From the NCBI RefSeq assembly GCF_017873605.1, contig NZ_JAGGKI010000007.1, positions 229,557 to 293,556 on the forward strand: DNA of 64,000 nucleotides, written 5' to 3'. The stretch's first letter is position 1; each line of letters starts with the position of its first letter. The position numbers and the translations under genes are program-made. This document shows positions 63,915 to 64,000 of the stretch, piece after piece. The DNA comes from Paenibacillus lactis. Its GTDB lineage: Bacteria; Bacillota; Bacilli; Paenibacillales; Paenibacillaceae. The notes beneath the pieces are model-generated. The model saw only the letters and a program-made list of their open reading frames with translations. It made no database searches and had not been told where the DNA came from.

Positions 63915-64000
63915 CCCCTTTAAGTAGACAGTGTGTAAAAAGCGCATTAAAGTCTACTTTGGAGGGGATTTTTTCCATGGGCGAAATAAGAAAGACATAT
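63909..64000 (+). mobile_element. Left end of an IS3-type insertion sequence, partial
   Basis: The gerA homology ends near 63914. The sequence that follows has an inverted TAGAC/GTCTA repeat (63925-63929 and 63952-63956), a GGAGGGG ribosome site and, nine bases later, ATG 63977 that starts the frame MGEIRKTY. That N-terminus resembles IS3-family OrfA proteins. The exact border cannot be drawn because the other end lies outside the window. Confidence 0.55.
63977..64000 (+). CDS. Transposase OrfA, N-terminal eight codons only
   Basis: The frame MGEIRKTY begins at ATG 63977 behind GGAGGGG (63961-63967) and runs off the window. The residue pattern fits the start of IS3-family OrfA helix-turn-helix proteins. 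Only eight residues are visible, so this is a tentative call. Confidence 0.45.

Noticed and set aside
1..64000. CRISPR array, rRNA or tRNA genes
   Set aside because: No regular spacer-repeat series, no tRNA cloverleaf motif and no rRNA sequence were noticed while reading both strands; a tRNA search program was not available.

Overview
The window reads as a chromosomal segment of a spore-forming, moderately GC-rich Bacillota. Paenibacillus or a close relative is the best guess. The reasons are strong AGGAGG-type ribosome binding sites, frequent TTG and GTG starts, a gerA/gerB/gerC spore-germination operon, YesMN/Lpl-type sugar uptake, cytochrome bd with CydDC, and a CIRCE element. The genus is an inference from gene style, not from a marker gene. 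No rRNA, tRNA or CRISPR array was seen.

Layout. 1-3.3 kb: the tail of an NADP-dependent reductase, a CPBP-family membrane protease, and an AT-rich pair made of a ribbon-helix-helix protein and a divergent DNA-polymerase sliding-clamp (DnaN) paralogue. 3.5-19 kb: a respiration and copper island. It holds cydABDC, a lipoprotein cytochrome c, a BdbC/DsbB thiol oxidase, a Sco1 copper chaperone, an overlapping ytkA-like/nosD/nosL/nosY/nosF operon with no nosZ in view, a ResA-like thioredoxin, a NarL-type two-component pair, a SafE/TauE membrane protein and a FixH/YtkA-like protein. 19.5-24.4 kb: a four-gene sugar-nucleotide and glycosyltransferase operon (nucleotidyltransferase, GT4, (alpha/alpha)6 protein, phosphomannomutase) that starts with a near-perfect CIRCE (HrcA) operator. 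24.7-34.3 kb: regulators and small operons, namely AraC and a short-chain dehydrogenase, an OmpR-type two-component system with a membrane protein, a MarR-ArsA-type ATPase module with palindromic operators, and a TetR-dehydrogenase module with its own operator pair.

34.3-39.1 kb: an NADP-dependent oxidoreductase, a two-domain GNAT gene split by an in-frame amber codon, a ROK repressor and a two-gene short-chain chromate transporter. 39.2-56.3 kb: a carbohydrate-use locus that looks directed at arabinose-containing, possibly sulfated, polymers. It holds a sulfatase with a divergent AraC regulator, YesMN, an Lpl-type ABC importer, a GH51 arabinofuranosidase, a GH2 enzyme, a secreted sialidase-fold enzyme (perhaps a GH93 exo-arabinanase) with a ricin-type lectin domain, and an AraR-like repressor next to a 36-bp palindrome. 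Two cre-like boxes suggest catabolite control. 56.4-60.8 kb: a frameshifted acetyltransferase, a Nudix / small membrane protein / HD-domain operon in which the HD protein is fused to DUF1835- and DUF3658-like domains, and an acyl-CoA-dehydrogenase-like enzyme. 60.9-64 kb: gerC, gerB and a truncated gerA on the minus strand, apparently cut by an IS3-type element whose transposase begins at the window edge.
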